Shown here: positions 18,929 through 27,933 of the stretch, one piece after another
How the letters are laid out: each line of letters opens with the position of its first letter
How positions within the stretch are numbered: position 1 is the first letter of the stretch
NCBI RefSeq assembly: GCF_010728725.1
Contig: NZ_AP022606.1
Location: 434,001 to 498,000, forward strand
Direction: 5' to 3'
Origin: Mycobacterium branderi
GTDB taxonomy: Bacteria; Actinomycetota; Actinomycetes; Mycobacteriales; Mycobacteriaceae
Length of the DNA: 64,000 nt
Notes under the pieces: generated by a model
The model's input: only the letters and a program-made list of their open reading frames with translations
Told to the model about the DNA's origin: nothing
Databases searched by the model: none
Position numbers and translations under genes: made by a program

Positions 18929-19747
18929 TTAGCCCGCGCTCCAAGCGCCTCCGGCGTGGCGCACTTGTTGCGCGCACGCGTCGCGGATGTCGCGTAGCTG
19001 TTGCGTTGTGCGCGTTGCGCTTCCGACGTCGACCAGCAAGCATGCCACCGCCCAGCACAGCGGCACCAGCCCCAAATTGGCGGTGGTTTCCAGCGCGGCG
19101 TCGCCGACGGCGCGTGCCTTTTCGATGTTCCCGGCGCTGCACAGCGCCGCGGCCAACACCACCTCGCTCTTGGTTTGATGGCGCTTCGAACCTGCCGGCA
19201 CCGCCAATTCGATTGCGGTTTCGGCGCGTCTGACAGCAGTGTCGCCGTCGCCGGATGCCATCGCCAGCTCGGCAGCGACCCACGACCGGCGCACCTGCAG
19301 TCGAGGCACGCCGGCCTGTTTGGCCAGGGGCTCGGCACGGTCCAGCAACGTCGCCGACGCAGCCAACCGACCGATGCCGAGCGCGTCGGCGGCCAGCCCG
19401 ATCAGCGCGTCGGCCGCGGCCTCGGGGTGATCGCCGGCGAGCGCCGACGCGCGACCGTCCCAGCCACGGGCCAGTCGGTGCCAGCCGAGCTGGCGCAGGA
19501 ACGACCCTTGGGTGCTATGGGCCAGCGAGGCGAGTCGGCCCGTCGCCGTGACGCGCAGTAGCTTTGCCAGGTCGCTGCGGGCACTGCCGTAGCGGCCCTG
19601 CCCGCCTGCGGCGACCGCTCGCAGCCAGAGCTGCTGCGGCGTACTCGCGGTCGGCAGCGGCCAGCGGCCGGGTTGGTCGCCGAACGCGGCGGCGGCCAAG
19701 GATGATTCGACAGCCGCATCGGAAGAGATATCAATCACTGTGAGCAT
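18929..19747 (-). CDS. Conserved mycobacterial TPR-like protein (Rv3415c type)
   Basis: The 272-residue, Ala/Leu-rich, all-helical soluble protein has no signal peptide or membrane segment. Repeating helix pairs such as AAADALIGLAADALGIGRLAASATLLDRAEPLAKQ suggest tetratricopeptide-like packing. It lies directly upstream of sigD on the same strand, as Rv3415c does, and may be co-transcribed with it (88 bp gap). No catalytic motif is visible. The ATG at 19747 lacks a clear Shine-Dalgarno, so the start could instead be the GTG nine bases inside. Function is unknown. Confidence 0.75.
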   Translation of the reverse strand: MLTVIDISSDAAVESSLAAAAFGDQPGRWPLPTASTPQQLWLRAVAAGGQGRYGSARSDLAKLLRVTATGRLASLAHSTQGSFLRQLGWHRLARGWDGRASALAGDHPEAAADALIGLAADALGIGRLAASATLLDRAEPLAKQAGVPRLQVRRSWVAAELAMASGDGDTAVRRAETAIELAVPAGSKRHQTKSEVVLAAALCSAGNIEKARAVGDAALETTANLGLVPLCWAVACLLVDVGSATRTTQQLRDIRDACAQQVRHAGGAWSAG

Positions 19748-20089
19748 TAGTTAAAAGTCTGTGGTTTCTGCGTTACGGCGATATTAACCGTTGGGCAGGC
19801 GCCGGTAATTGCAAGCCCCATCCGACCCCTGCGCCAACAGGCAAATCGCGACATAGACCGAGTTCGCAGTAGCATGCAGCACCCTTAGTAAGAGCATCGC
19901 AGCGATGAACGAAAAGTAAATTCTCAAGGCACAGTTAGATATTCGGTAGCTTGCAGTGCTATTGACGGAATTTCATCGGCACCCCTACCTTTAACGGCGA
20001 CGGGTAGTCATCGGCGACATCGCTCGAATCAGTTGACGATTTATGCGATCACAACTGGTCCCCACATGCGCGTGTAGAGAGGGATTTCC
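19748..20089 (+). promoter_or_regulatory. AT-richer intergenic region with whiB3 promoter (TTGACG-18-TACCTT)
   Basis: This 342-bp gap contains no plausible gene. A promoter towards whiB3 is visible: -35 TTGACG at 19962-19967 and -10 TACCTT at 19986-19991, an 18-nt spacer. It predicts a 5' leader of about 90 nt with AGAGAGGGA (20076-20084) as Shine-Dalgarno before ATG 20090. The divergent promoter for the minus-strand gene at 19747 must also lie here, but I cannot place it. Confidence 0.6.
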
Positions 20090-20398
20090 ATGCCACAGCC
20101 GGAACAGCTACCGGGACCCAACGCGGATATCTGGGAATGGCAACTGCAGGGTGTTTGCCGGGGTGTGGATTCGTCGGTGTTCTTCCACCCCGACGGCGAG
20201 CGCGGCCGTGCTCGCATGCAGCGCGAGCGGCGGGCCAAGGAGCTCTGCCGACGCTGCCCGGTGATCGAGCAGTGCCGCAGCCACGCGCTGGAAGTCGGCG
20301 AACCGTACGGCATTTGGGGCGGCCTGTCGGAAACCGAGCGTGACCTGTTGCTCAAGCGCGACATGGGCCGCTCGCGCGGGATCCGCCGCACCGCTTAG
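20090..20398 (+). CDS. whiB3: WhiB3, redox-sensing Fe-S transcription regulator
   Basis: The 102 residues equal the length of M. tuberculosis WhiB3 (Rv3416), and the sequence starts with the same MPQPEQLPGPNADIW. The four cluster ligands are C23, C53, C56 and C62 (CRRCPVIEQC). The turn GIWGG is at residues 74-78 and the basic C-terminal tail ends RSRGIRRTA. WhiB3 binds a 4Fe-4S cluster that responds to oxygen and NO and controls lipid synthesis as a sink for reducing equivalents. The stop codon overlaps that of the convergent adenylate cyclase by 4 bp, so the two transcripts are antisense at their 3' ends. Confidence 0.97.
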   Translation: MPQPEQLPGPNADIWEWQLQGVCRGVDSSVFFHPDGERGRARMQRERRAKELCRRCPVIEQCRSHALEVGEPYGIWGGLSETERDLLLKRDMGRSRGIRRTA

Positions 20399-21924
20399 CG
20401 AGCGGACGCAAACGAGTCACCCGCCAACTCGAGGCCGAAAACCTGCACGGCAGCGGACTTGCCCTTCAGCGCGTGGAATCCTCTGTCGGCCAGGCCGACT
20501 GGTCGAGAAACCAGCGCGTCGACTGACTGCTGGGTGAGAAGGATCGCGTCACCGGTGGTTTTCGTGAGCTGCTCGACACGGGCGCCGACGTTGACGGTGT
20601 CGCCGATCAGGGTGAACTCGAGCTTGCCTGCGCCACCGATGGTTCCGGCGATCACTAGGCCAGTGTTGATTCCGATGCCGATCCGCAGCTCGCCGCCGAA
20701 TCGCTCGGCGACCGAGCGGTGAATCAGAACCGCTGCGTTGACGGCGGCGTCGGCATGATGGACAAGATCGTTGGGGGCGTTGAAGACGGCCAGCGCGCCG
20801 TCACCGAGGAACTTGTTGACATGCCCGCCGGCGTCGACAACAGCGGGCACGACGATCTCGAACAACGCGTTGAGTCGGGCGACGGTGTCCTCGGCGGTGT
20901 TCGCCTCGGCGAACGGCGTGAAATCGCGGATGTCGACGAACATCACGGTTACCTCGCGGCGCTCTCCGGTGAAAAGGTCGTCACCTTGCTCGAGCAGCCG
21001 CGCCGCCAAGGCCGGGTCGACGTAGGTGCCGAACGCGGCTTGAAGTCGTTGTCGCTCAGCCAATCCGGCCTGCATGCGGTTGAACGACGCCGCCAGTGCG
21101 CCGAGATCGTCATCCTGGACGACCGGCAGGCGTTGGCTGTAGTCGCCCGCCGCAACACGTTCGGTTCCTGCTGCGAGGTCGCGAATCGGTTGCAAGATAG
21201 GCGAAAACGAGGCGCCCACCGCGATCGGTATCGAGACGCCGAGCGTGTATGCACACGTTATCGCCACGGCGAGTGCGGGGCCGTACGCGGCCAGATCGAA
21301 CACGGCTGCCAGCATTGCGCCCGCAATGACAGACGCGAACGCTGTCATGACCATGGACAGGTTCGTCCAATTGGCGAAAGTCGGGCGAGAGCGAGGCAGT
21401 GAGTCACCGATGCCTGTATCGCTGGCGATGGCCACCCGGGCCGGCCGCAACGCTCCTTCAGCGAAGCTGTGCACTGAGATCAGCATGTTGGCCACGCCCA
21501 TCGCGGCGCCCAGGATCGCGTACTGGACCAACCGCGAGCCCGTTGCCCCTGCGATCGCACCCACACCGACGGTGAACAAAGCGGTCCACACCGCATCCGT
21601 CCCCACCGTTCGGGCAACCGCACGCCGGGCATAGGCATACGTCGCGCCCAATACCGTCGTCGGATCGGCCGCCCGCCCCGCAGCCCACTGCTCAACAGCG
21701 CGCATCTCTTTCATGCCAGGAAGGACCAGCAGGTAAGCCCGCACCAGCACGGCAACAACGGTGAAGACGGCCGCTTCGCCGTAGTGACCGGATCTTTCGA
21801 ACGCCATAACAATGAATGACCAGAGCAAAAAGACCGGCAGCGACAGCGGATACATCACCGCGCAGAGCGCCCATGAGTATCTCGGCCCGTACCGATCCCA
21901 TACCCACTGGAAGATGCGGTCCAT
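20395..21924 (-). CDS. Membrane-bound class III adenylate cyclase with HAMP domain
   Basis: The 509-residue protein has about six N-terminal transmembrane helices, then a HAMP linker (PILQPIRDLAAGTERVAAGDYSQRL, about residues 240-290), then a class III cyclase domain from about 325. The catalytic set looks complete: metal-binding Asp in VMFVDIRDFTPFAE and FLGDGALAVF, substrate-specifying Lys in NKFLGDG and Asp in LIGDTVNVGARVEQL, and the transition-state Asn/Arg in the same block. It should make cAMP from ATP. The architecture resembles Rv1318c-Rv1320c and Rv3645. By memory, M. tuberculosis has no cyclase between whiB3 and groEL1, so this appears to be extra here. Confidence 0.9.
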   Translation of the reverse strand: MDRIFQWVWDRYGPRYSWALCAVMYPLSLPVFLLWSFIVMAFERSGHYGEAAVFTVVAVLVRAYLLVLPGMKEMRAVEQWAAGRAADPTTVLGATYAYARRAVARTVGTDAVWTALFTVGVGAIAGATGSRLVQYAILGAAMGVANMLISVHSFAEGALRPARVAIASDTGIGDSLPRSRPTFANWTNLSMVMTAFASVIAGAMLAAVFDLAAYGPALAVAITCAYTLGVSIPIAVGASFSPILQPIRDLAAGTERVAAGDYSQRLPVVQDDDLGALAASFNRMQAGLAERQRLQAAFGTYVDPALAARLLEQGDDLFTGERREVTVMFVDIRDFTPFAEANTAEDTVARLNALFEIVVPAVVDAGGHVNKFLGDGALAVFNAPNDLVHHADAAVNAAVLIHRSVAERFGGELRIGIGINTGLVIAGTIGGAGKLEFTLIGDTVNVGARVEQLTKTTGDAILLTQQSVDALVSRPVGLADRGFHALKGKSAAVQVFGLELAGDSFASAR

Positions 21925-22038
21925 GCTGGGAGACTAAACGCAAATAGCCGCTGACCTGCGGTTTTTGCGGAACAGCCCTCCTAAGGCAAGCCGGCTGTTA
22001 CGGTCGCGTCAATGTCGGGCCGAGCAGGAGACATCACC

Positions 22039-22353
22039 GTGAGTAAACAGCTTCTAGCCGGAGCCATCGCCGCGGCAGGGTTCGCCGTTGGTTTGATCGG
22101 CGCGCCGGCGGCGCATGCCGACGATCAAGGATTCCTCAACGAACTCCGATCCAACGGCTTCGGGGGGTGGTCTGTCGGAGGCCAGCAGATGCCCGACGGC
22201 GTGCTGGTGGCGCAAGGCTATATGGCTTGCAACAGACTGCATCTGGGCGAGTCGCCGGACCAGCTGGTCGGACAGCTGAGCCCCAACGACGCCGGTACCG
22301 GCCGGATGCTGATCCAGGCCGCACAACACAACCTGTGCCCCGACACGCTGTAA
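22039..22353 (+). CDS. Small secreted DUF732-type protein
   Basis: The 104-residue product starts at GTG 22039, 8 nt after AGGAG (22026-22030). A Sec signal peptide (KQLLAGAIAAAGFAVGLIGAPAAHA) ends near residue 27 with an AHA-D cleavage site. The mature part, about 75 residues, has two cysteines (YMACNRL and HNLCPDTL) that could form one disulfide. The fold FLNELRSNGFGG...GYMACNRLHLG is typical of the mycobacterial DUF732 family of small exported proteins. No function is known. It is 48 bp upstream of a membrane-protein gene on the same strand. Confidence 0.8.
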   Translation: MSKQLLAGAIAAAGFAVGLIGAPAAHADDQGFLNELRSNGFGGWSVGGQQMPDGVLVAQGYMACNRLHLGESPDQLVGQLSPNDAGTGRMLIQAAQHNLCPDTL

Positions 22354-22401
22354 CGCTCTGAGCGCGGGTTTTCGACGCCTGCTGGTGCTTAAGTCGGGAT
22401 T

Positions 22402-23052
22402 GTGAAATCCGTCGTTGTGTTGTTCCGCGACACGGTCGCGGTGCGGATAGCGGTTGCGGCCCTGCTCGGAGTTGTCGTCGCTCTCTTCGTGGGTAACGCC
22501 GTCGGCTGGCGATTCGCGCTGTCCGGCTGGGTCGTTGCCGCCGGTGTCTATGTGGTGTGGACGCGGCTCATCCTGGGCGGGATGGACGCCGATGAAACCC
22601 GCAGATATGCGACGCGGGAGGATCCCACCCGATGGGCATCTGACGCCCTCATCGTGTCGGCGAGCGTCGCGAGCCTCGGCGGGGTCGGTTACGTGGTCGC
22701 GGCCGCATCGCGGTCAGGGCCCGCGGCCATAGAAGCCGCCATACTCGGCATCCTGAGCGTCGCGGCATCCTGGTTTGCCGTGCACACACTGTTCACCGTG
22801 CACTACGCCCGGCTCTACTACTCGGGCGAGCCGGGCGGCATCAACTTCCACGACCCGGAGCCACCCCGCTTTCGGGACTTCGCGTATGTCGCCTTCACTG
22901 TGGGCATGACCTTTCAGGTGTCGGACACCGAGATCGGACTGACGTCCATCAGGGCAACGGTGTTGCGCCATGCGCTGTTGTCCTACCTCTTGGGCGCGGT
23001 CGTCTTGGCGGTCACGATCAACCTGATCGCGGGATTGGGGTCCAAGGTCTGA
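22402..23052 (+). CDS. DUF1345 family membrane protein
   Basis: The 216-residue protein starts at GTG 22402. Five hydrophobic segments are visible (about residues 13-30, 33-56, 83-102, 111-130 and 190-212). Between them lies the family signature [45 protein letters not shown], typical of DUF1345 integral membrane proteins of unknown role. It is separated from the following SDR gene by only 19 bp, so the two may be co-transcribed. Confidence 0.82.
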   Translation: MKSVVVLFRDTVAVRIAVAALLGVVVALFVGNAVGWRFALSGWVVAAGVYVVWTRLILGGMDADETRRYATREDPTRWASDALIVSASVASLGGVGYVVAAASRSGPAAIEAAILGILSVAASWFAVHTLFTVHYARLYYSGEPGGINFHDPEPPRFRDFAYVAFTVGMTFQVSDTEIGLTSIRATVLRHALLSYLLGAVVLAVTINLIAGLGSKV

Positions 23053-23071
23053 TCGAGCGGAAAGGACCGTG

Positions 23072-23833
23072 ATGAATCTCTTTGGGCTGCATGGCAAGAG
23101 CGCTCTGGTGACTGGCGCCTCGAGTGGTATCGGCAAGCGAGTCGCGCTGGCCTACGCGCAAGCCGGGGCTGCGGTGGCGATCGCGGCCCGACATCACGAG
23201 CCACTACAGGAACTGGCGGCAGACATCGCCGATGGCGGCGGGACGGCGATACCCATCACCTGCGACGTCACCCAGCCGGAATCGGTGGACGCGATGCTGA
23301 ACCGAGTCGACCACGAATTGGGCGGTATCGACATCGCGGTATGCAACGCAGGGATCATCAACTTCGACGGCTTGCTGGATATGCGGCCGGAGGAATTTCA
23401 GAAAATCCAGGACACCAACGTCAACGGTGTCTTTCTCACCGCCCAGGCCGCGGCCAAGTCCATGGTTGCCCGGCAGCGCGCCGGCAGCATCATCACGACG
23501 GCGTCGATGTCGGGTCACATCGTCAACACCCCGCAACAGGTCGGTCACTACTGCGCCTCGAAGGCGGCTGTCATCCACCTGACCAAGGCGATGGCGGTGG
23601 AGTTCGCGCCCCACAACATCCGGGTCAACAGCGTCAGCCCGGGTTACATCCTCACCGAACTGGTGGAGCCGTACATCGCCGAGTACCAAGCGTTGTGGGA
23701 GCCGAAGATCCCGCTCGGACGCCTGGGCCGGCCCGAAGAACTCGTCGGCATATACGTCTATCTCGCGAGCGACGCGTCGAGCTACATGACCGGTTCCGAC
23801 ATCGTGATCGACGGCGGCTATACCTGCTGGTGA
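23072..23833 (+). CDS. Classical short-chain dehydrogenase/reductase
   Basis: The 253-residue protein starts at ATG 23072, 5 nt after AAAGGA; a GTG directly before it would add one residue. The SDR hallmarks are complete: TGASSGIG (about 15-22), CNAGI, Ser in TTASMSGHI and the catalytic YCASK. The C-terminus ends YMTGSDIVIDGGYTCW, a common SDR ending in FabG- or sugar-dehydrogenase-like members. Pfam-level assignment is certain, but the substrate is not predictable. No regulator or partner gene clarifies its pathway. Confidence 0.88.
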   Translation: MNLFGLHGKSALVTGASSGIGKRVALAYAQAGAAVAIAARHHEPLQELAADIADGGGTAIPITCDVTQPESVDAMLNRVDHELGGIDIAVCNAGIINFDGLLDMRPEEFQKIQDTNVNGVFLTAQAAAKSMVARQRAGSIITTASMSGHIVNTPQQVGHYCASKAAVIHLTKAMAVEFAPHNIRVNSVSPGYILTELVEPYIAEYQALWEPKIPLGRLGRPEELVGIYVYLASDASSYMTGSDIVIDGGYTCW

Positions 23834-23895
23834 ATGACGAAGCGCCCACAGCAGCAGCACCGTTTGACATTGGCCAATCAAGGTAGGCCGAGCCC

Positions 23896-24313
23896 ATGGA
23901 AAAGAGCGCAGCCTTAGTGGTCGCCGCGCTTACCGCGACATCGCACTAGGTGGGCAGATGCGAGGCCGTCGAGGACTTCGACTCCGCCGGAGGCGTGTAC
24001 CAGGCGCCGGGTCACAGCGGCTATCCCGCCCGCGGAGACCTGACCGCATTGCAAGTGCGCCCCGACGGCGCGGCGAAACTCGTCACAACAACTAGCTCGT
24101 TCACCGCCGCGGACCTCAGAAACACGGCTAGCCTGCGGTGTGATTTCCGCGGCGGCCGCCACGACGACCTCGTCCACCTCGGCGCCAACTACCGTCACCA
24201 CGAGCACCACGACCACGGTCCCACCGCCGGCCACGAGTGCGAGCATTGTCACGGTCACCAGCACTCCGACCACCACGTCGACGCCAAGCACGACCCTGAC
24301 GACTCCCATCTGA
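23896..24313 (+). pseudogene. Decayed secreted or lipoprotein gene with premature stop and frameshift
   Basis: An ATG at 23896 opens a signal-peptide-like stretch (MEKSAALVVAALTATSH) that hits TAG at 23947. The same frame continues at once with [21 protein letters not shown] and on to TASLRC at 24141. A one-base shift there leads, in the second frame, to a Ser/Thr/Pro-rich tail ([20 protein letters not shown] and onward) ending at TGA 24311-24313. Mucin-like C-terminal tails are usual in mycobacterial exported proteins. The combination suggests an exported protein gene inactivated by a stop and an indel. I do not recognise the family. The 574-bp gap 23834-24407 holds nothing else recognisable. 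Confidence 0.4.
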
Positions 24314-24395
24314 GTAGTGCGGAGCCCGTTCAACGGCACCCACCTAGTTGGCGTGCCGCCAAGCAATCACGAAATCACCTGGCGGGGTGCGACTC

Positions 24396-24401
24396 TAGAC
24401 T
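24396..24401 (+). promoter_or_regulatory. -10 element of leaderless promoter for the 24408 cassette
   Basis: TAGACT ends 6 nt before the ATG at 24408. No Shine-Dalgarno is present upstream of that ATG. Confidence 0.55.
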
Positions 24402-24407
24402 TTTTGC

Positions 24408-24815
24408 ATGCCCAAGGACGGACGACTGCTCATCGTCCGTTTTTCACCGTTCACCGCAGACGCATGCACGAAAAACGCTCAGGACACCTTCGATGACGAC
24501 CTCGATGAGGGGCGGCCCGGTCGATATGGCGTATCAACCAGCGGGATTATCGTGCCTACAGCAGAAACAGTCGATGATGCGATCATTCGTCTACGTGCGA
24601 TCGTTCCCCTCAGGGGAAGGCACATCGCGCCAGTTTGGGCGGACGACCTGGAACATAGCGGCTGGGTCGTGATCCCTGATATGCCGCCTGCGGCGCACTA
24701 CCTGGTAGGGAAAGGTGACCTATCCGATATGCCCGACTTTACCGACCTAGCGCTAATCTGGGCTGACGCGAAGCGTGTATGCCCGACCTACAGAAAAGGA
24801 GGTGACCAGCGATGA
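24408..24815 (+). CDS. Hypothetical protein, first gene of a lower-GC cassette
   Basis: The 135-residue soluble, acidic protein opens [18 protein letters not shown]. It has no signal peptide, membrane helix or recognisable catalytic motif. Secondary structure looks mixed alpha/beta ([26 protein letters not shown]). Local GC is lower than the flanks (33 of 60 bases in 24421-24480 and 32 of 60 in 24721-24780). The stop overlaps the next start as ATGA, so the two proteins are translationally coupled. Not recognised; acquisition by transfer is plausible. Confidence 0.65.
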   Translation: MPKDGRLLIVRFSPFTADACTKNAQDTFDDDLDEGRPGRYGVSTSGIIVPTAETVDDAIIRLRAIVPLRGRHIAPVWADDLEHSGWVVIPDMPPAAHYLVGKGDLSDMPDFTDLALIWADAKRVCPTYRKGGDQR

Positions 24816-25135
24816 GACGACTGCAGATCGACATAAACCGGCGTAACCGCGCTGGGCAAACTCCCACGTCCTACGTAGGTCCGACGCCCGTCATTGGTGA
24901 ACGAGTCGTTGTCTTCGAGCCCGAGGACGGCGTTTGCGCCGATGCTGTGGTCGCTGCTGTAAACCCCAACCGATGCCTCGTTGTTCTTGACGTGGATTGG
25001 GACTCTATGCGGGATGACGTGCTCGTTCGCGATGTCACTACCGTCACTGGCCATGCGCTGCGTTCCGTGGGGCCAGTAAGCGTCCCAACCGGCGGAACCA
25101 CCAAAGGGGTTGCAGTGCTTGTCGGCAACTGCTAG
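24812..25135 (+). CDS. Hypothetical protein, second gene of the cassette
   Basis: The 107-residue protein starts at ATG 24812. It sits behind an unusually strong Shine-Dalgarno, AAAGGAGGTGA (24795-24805), inside the end of the previous gene. The middle of the protein, GERVVVFEPEDGVCADAVVAAVNPNRCLVVLDVDWDSMRDD, looks like a small beta-barrel and resembles short proteins found in actinobacteria and their phages. I cannot name the family. There is no signal peptide. It is followed 8 bp later by the third gene. Confidence 0.6.
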   Translation: MRRLQIDINRRNRAGQTPTSYVGPTPVIGERVVVFEPEDGVCADAVVAAVNPNRCLVVLDVDWDSMRDDVLVRDVTTVTGHALRSVGPVSVPTGGTTKGVAVLVGNC

Positions 25136-25143
25136 GGGCTTGC

Positions 25144-25605
25144 GTGAACCTGACGGTCCTACTCGCGGACTCCGCGCAGATAGACGCCAGCAACAAGGTC
25201 TCCGCGTTGGGGATGGGTTGGACTCACATTACTGCGCCGTCTCCCCCCATGGCTGTTGTTGGATTTGTGGAATTGGAGCAGAGCGACCTCCCGTTCACTC
25301 TTGCCATTCGAATGGAACTGCGGGATGCGAACGACGCCCTCGTGACGATGGAAACTCCGGAGGGACCGCGTCCTGTGGTGATCGAAGTCCAAGCGCAGGG
25401 CAATCCCTTAGACGAGTCCCGCGCGGGCGAGCCCGTGCTGGTGCCTATCGCCGCTCAATTCGGTCCGGGCATGTTCACCAAACCGGGCGTGTACGCCATC
25501 CATGTAACAGCGACTCGTGAGAAGGACGGCGAATCGGTCCACGGCATACGCGATTTCCTCGTTTTGCCGCCCGACACGGCTCCTGACACAGGCGCAAAAG
25601 ACTGA
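25144..25605 (+). CDS. Hypothetical protein, third gene of the cassette (DUF6941-like)
   Basis: The 153-residue product starts at GTG 25144. The opening NLTVLLADSAQIDASNKVSALGMGWTHI and the later beta-rich body (LPFTLAIRMELRDANDALV, PVVIEVQAQGNP, PGVYAIHVTATREKDGES) resemble small actinobacterial proteins classed, from memory, as DUF6941. It is probably a soluble beta-sandwich. No catalytic residues stand out. Its position in a tight three-gene run suggests shared function with the two upstream genes, but what that is cannot be told. Confidence 0.6.
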   Translation: MNLTVLLADSAQIDASNKVSALGMGWTHITAPSPPMAVVGFVELEQSDLPFTLAIRMELRDANDALVTMETPEGPRPVVIEVQAQGNPLDESRAGEPVLVPIAAQFGPGMFTKPGVYAIHVTATREKDGESVHGIRDFLVLPPDTAPDTGAKD

Positions 25606-25667
25606 GACCGTCTGGCATCTGCGCGGCAGTCAATCGCCCAACTAGTCGCAGTCGAGATGCTCCTGGC

Positions 25668-26114
25668 CTACTCGGAACCTAGATGGTCGAAAGTATGCGT
25701 GATTTCGTCTCGCTTTTTCGACAGCTCGTTCTCGATGTAGAAGGCGTTGGCCAGGGAGATGGCCAGGAGAATGCAGGCGACAACGCGGGCTGCTTTCGCG
25801 GCGCGCAAGAAGAACGCGAGAGCTACGGCACCGCCCACGACGGCAACCCCGGTCCAGACCGGTCCTGAACCGGTCATCAGGCTGACTGATTGCATCGACA
25901 TGAATAGGCCGACGACAGCGAGGACGCCGACACCGATTGAAACAGCAGTTGTCCTGCCTCTGCTAGAGCCGTCCGCCGGAGACGCTGCCGATGGCAAGTT
26001 CGGCGCTGAAGCTGGCTGAGGGGGTCCGCTCCAAGCGGTGCCGTTCCAGTAGATTTGCCGCCCAGGGTCCGACGGATCGGGGTACCAACCGGGTGAAGGA
26101 GATGGCGTCGTCAC
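25668..26114 (-). CDS. DUF2510-containing small membrane protein
   Basis: The 148-residue product starts at GTG 26114. The N-terminal motif GWYPDPSDPGRQIYWNGTAWS (residues 9-29) is the DUF2510 signature of actinobacterial membrane proteins. A Pro/Ser-rich linker follows, then three hydrophobic helices (TTAVSIGVGVLAVVGLFMSM, VWTGVAVVGGAVALAFFL, VVACILLAISLANAFYI) and a charged tail. Such proteins sit in the inner membrane with the DUF2510 domain in the cytoplasm; their role is unknown. It shares the strand with groEL1 but lies beyond the groEL1 terminator. Confidence 0.82.
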   Translation of the reverse strand: MTTPSPSPGWYPDPSDPGRQIYWNGTAWSGPPQPASAPNLPSAASPADGSSRGRTTAVSIGVGVLAVVGLFMSMQSVSLMTGSGPVWTGVAVVGGAVALAFFLRAAKAARVVACILLAISLANAFYIENELSKKRDEITHTFDHLGSE

Positions 26115-26186
26115 GCCGACAAACGGTACAACTGGCCACCGACGACATGCGCCGTTTTTGGCCCTGCCACGGCGAGAACAGAGAAC

Positions 26187-26221
26187 GGGGGGCCGGGACC
26201 CAGTGAAGGTCCCGACCCCCC
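26187..26221 (-). terminator. GC-rich hairpin downstream of groEL1
   Basis: The arms GGGGGGCCGGGACC (26187-26200) and GGTCCCGACCCCCC (26208-26221) pair over 14 bp around a 7-nt loop. The single imperfect position is a G:U wobble in the minus-strand RNA but a C/A mismatch in the plus-strand RNA. This fits termination of the groES-groEL1 transcript, whose stop codon is 12 bp away. Confidence 0.75.
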
Positions 26222-26232
26222 TTCGTCAGTCA

Positions 26233-27849
26233 TCAGTGAGCGTGACCGTGGTGGTGGTCGTGCTCGGCCTTTTCCTCCGGCTTGTCCACCACAGCCGTCT
26301 CGGTCGTCAGCACCATGCGAGCCACCGACGCGGCGTTGAGCACCGCCGAGCGGGTCACCTTGACCGGGTCGATGACACCGTCTGCGGCCAGGTCCCCGTA
26401 GCTCAGCGTCGCCGCGTTCAGCCCGTGCCCGGCGGGCAACTCGGCAACCTTGCTGACCACGACGGACCCGTCGAGCCCGGCGTTGGTCGCGATCCAGTAC
26501 AGCGGCGCGCTGAGCGCCTCGGAGAACACGTCGACGCCCAGCGCTTCGTCCCCGGAAAGTGACGAGCGCAGGTTGGTCAGTGCCTTGCGGGCCTGGATCA
26601 ACGCGCTGCCGCCGCCGGCCACGATGCCCTCCTCGACCGCGGCCTTCGCGGCGTGCACGGCGTCCTCGACGCTTTCCTTGCGCTCCTTGAGCGCGGTCTC
26701 GGTGGCGGCGCCGACCTTGATCACGGCAACCCCGCCGGCCAGCTTGGCCAGCCGCTCCTCGAGTTTCTCGCGATCCCAGTCGGAGTCGGTGGTCTCGATT
26801 TCCGAGCGCAGTTGCTTGGCCCGCGCGGCGATCGCCTCGGCCGTGCCGCCGCCGTCGACGATCACGGTGTCGTCCTTGGTGACCACCACGCGGCGGGCCG
26901 TGCCCAGCACGTCGAGCCCGACCTCGCGCAACAGCAGCCCGACGTCGGGGTTGACCACCTGGCCGCCGGTGACCACCGCGAGATCCTCGAGGAACGCCTT
27001 ACGACGGTCACCGAAGTACGGCGCCTTGACCGCGACGGCCTTGAGCGTCTTGCGGATCGCGTTGACGACCAACGTGGCCAGCGCTTCACCTTCGACATCC
27101 TCGGCGACCACCAGCAGCGGCTTACCCGCCTCGGCGACCTTCTCCAGCAGCGGCAGCAGGTCGGGCAGCGAGCTGATCTTGTCGCGGTGCAACAGGATCA
27201 GCGCATCCTCGAGCACCGCCTCCTGTGCGTCGAAATCGGTGACGAAGTACGCCGACAGGTAGCCCTTGTCGAAGCCGATCCCCTCGCTGAACTCCAGCTC
27301 GGTGGTCAGCGTCGACGACTCCTCCACGCTGACGACGCCGTCGTGGCCGACTTTGGTCATCGCCTCGCCGACCAGCTCGCCGATCTGCTCGTCGCGCGAC
27401 GACACGGTGGCCACCTGAGCGATGCCGGTCTTGCCGGCCACCGGGGTCGCCGCGGCCAGCAAGGCCTCGGACACCGCGTCGGCGGCCTTGCCGATGCCCG
27501 AACCCAACGCGATCGGGTTGGCGCCGGCGGCGACGAGCCGCAGCCCGCCCTTGATCAGCGCCTGCGCGAGCACCGTCGCGGTGGTGGTGCCGTCACCGGC
27601 GACGTCGTTGGTCTTGGTGGCCACCGACTTCACCAGCTGGGCGCCCAGGTTCTCGAACGGGTCTTCCAGGTCGATCTCGCGGGCCACGGTGACGCCGTCG
27701 TTGGTGACGATCGGTCCGCCCCAAGCCTTGGTCAGCACAACGTGGCGCCCCCGCGGACCCAGCGTGACCCGCACCGCGTCGGCCAGCTTGTCGGCGCCCA
27801 ATTCCATGGCGCGCCGGGCGGTTTCGTCGTATTCAATCAGCTTGCTCAT
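26233..27849 (-). CDS. groEL1: GroEL1 (Cpn60.1) chaperonin with histidine-rich C-terminus
   Basis: The 538-residue protein contains the chaperonin ATP-binding motif AGDGTTT (about residues 85-91) and the full GroEL domain set. The C-terminus is [10 protein letters not shown] instead of the GGM repeat of housekeeping GroEL2, the mark of mycobacterial GroEL1 (Rv3417c). In M. smegmatis, GroEL1 interacts with FAS-II enzymes during biofilm mycolate synthesis. The His tail can bind metals and nucleoid DNA. The start ATG follows AGGAAAG. It is the second gene after groES, 84 bp downstream, under CIRCE control. Confidence 0.96.
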   Translation of the reverse strand: MSKLIEYDETARRAMELGADKLADAVRVTLGPRGRHVVLTKAWGGPIVTNDGVTVAREIDLEDPFENLGAQLVKSVATKTNDVAGDGTTTATVLAQALIKGGLRLVAAGANPIALGSGIGKAADAVSEALLAAATPVAGKTGIAQVATVSSRDEQIGELVGEAMTKVGHDGVVSVEESSTLTTELEFSEGIGFDKGYLSAYFVTDFDAQEAVLEDALILLHRDKISSLPDLLPLLEKVAEAGKPLLVVAEDVEGEALATLVVNAIRKTLKAVAVKAPYFGDRRKAFLEDLAVVTGGQVVNPDVGLLLREVGLDVLGTARRVVVTKDDTVIVDGGGTAEAIAARAKQLRSEIETTDSDWDREKLEERLAKLAGGVAVIKVGAATETALKERKESVEDAVHAAKAAVEEGIVAGGGSALIQARKALTNLRSSLSGDEALGVDVFSEALSAPLYWIATNAGLDGSVVVSKVAELPAGHGLNAATLSYGDLAADGVIDPVKVTRSAVLNAASVARMVLTTETAVVDKPEEKAEHDHHHGHAH

Positions 27850-27933
27850 CAGTCTTTCCTGTCCCTGTAGAGCGGTCCGCCCCGGAAATCACCCGTACAC
27901 AGCGGGGATTGCCGGGGCGGAACACGCCTTTGG

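Noticed and set aside
22354..22401. Search for a tRNA or small RNA in short gaps
   Set aside because: No cloverleaf-compatible arms were seen here or in other gaps. No tRNA is claimed in the window.
23914..24366. A minus-strand frame rich in Val and Gly (150 residues)
   Set aside because: It is the complement of the Thr/Ser-rich tail on the plus strand. The Val runs arise from ACC/ACG codons read backwards, with no start signal.
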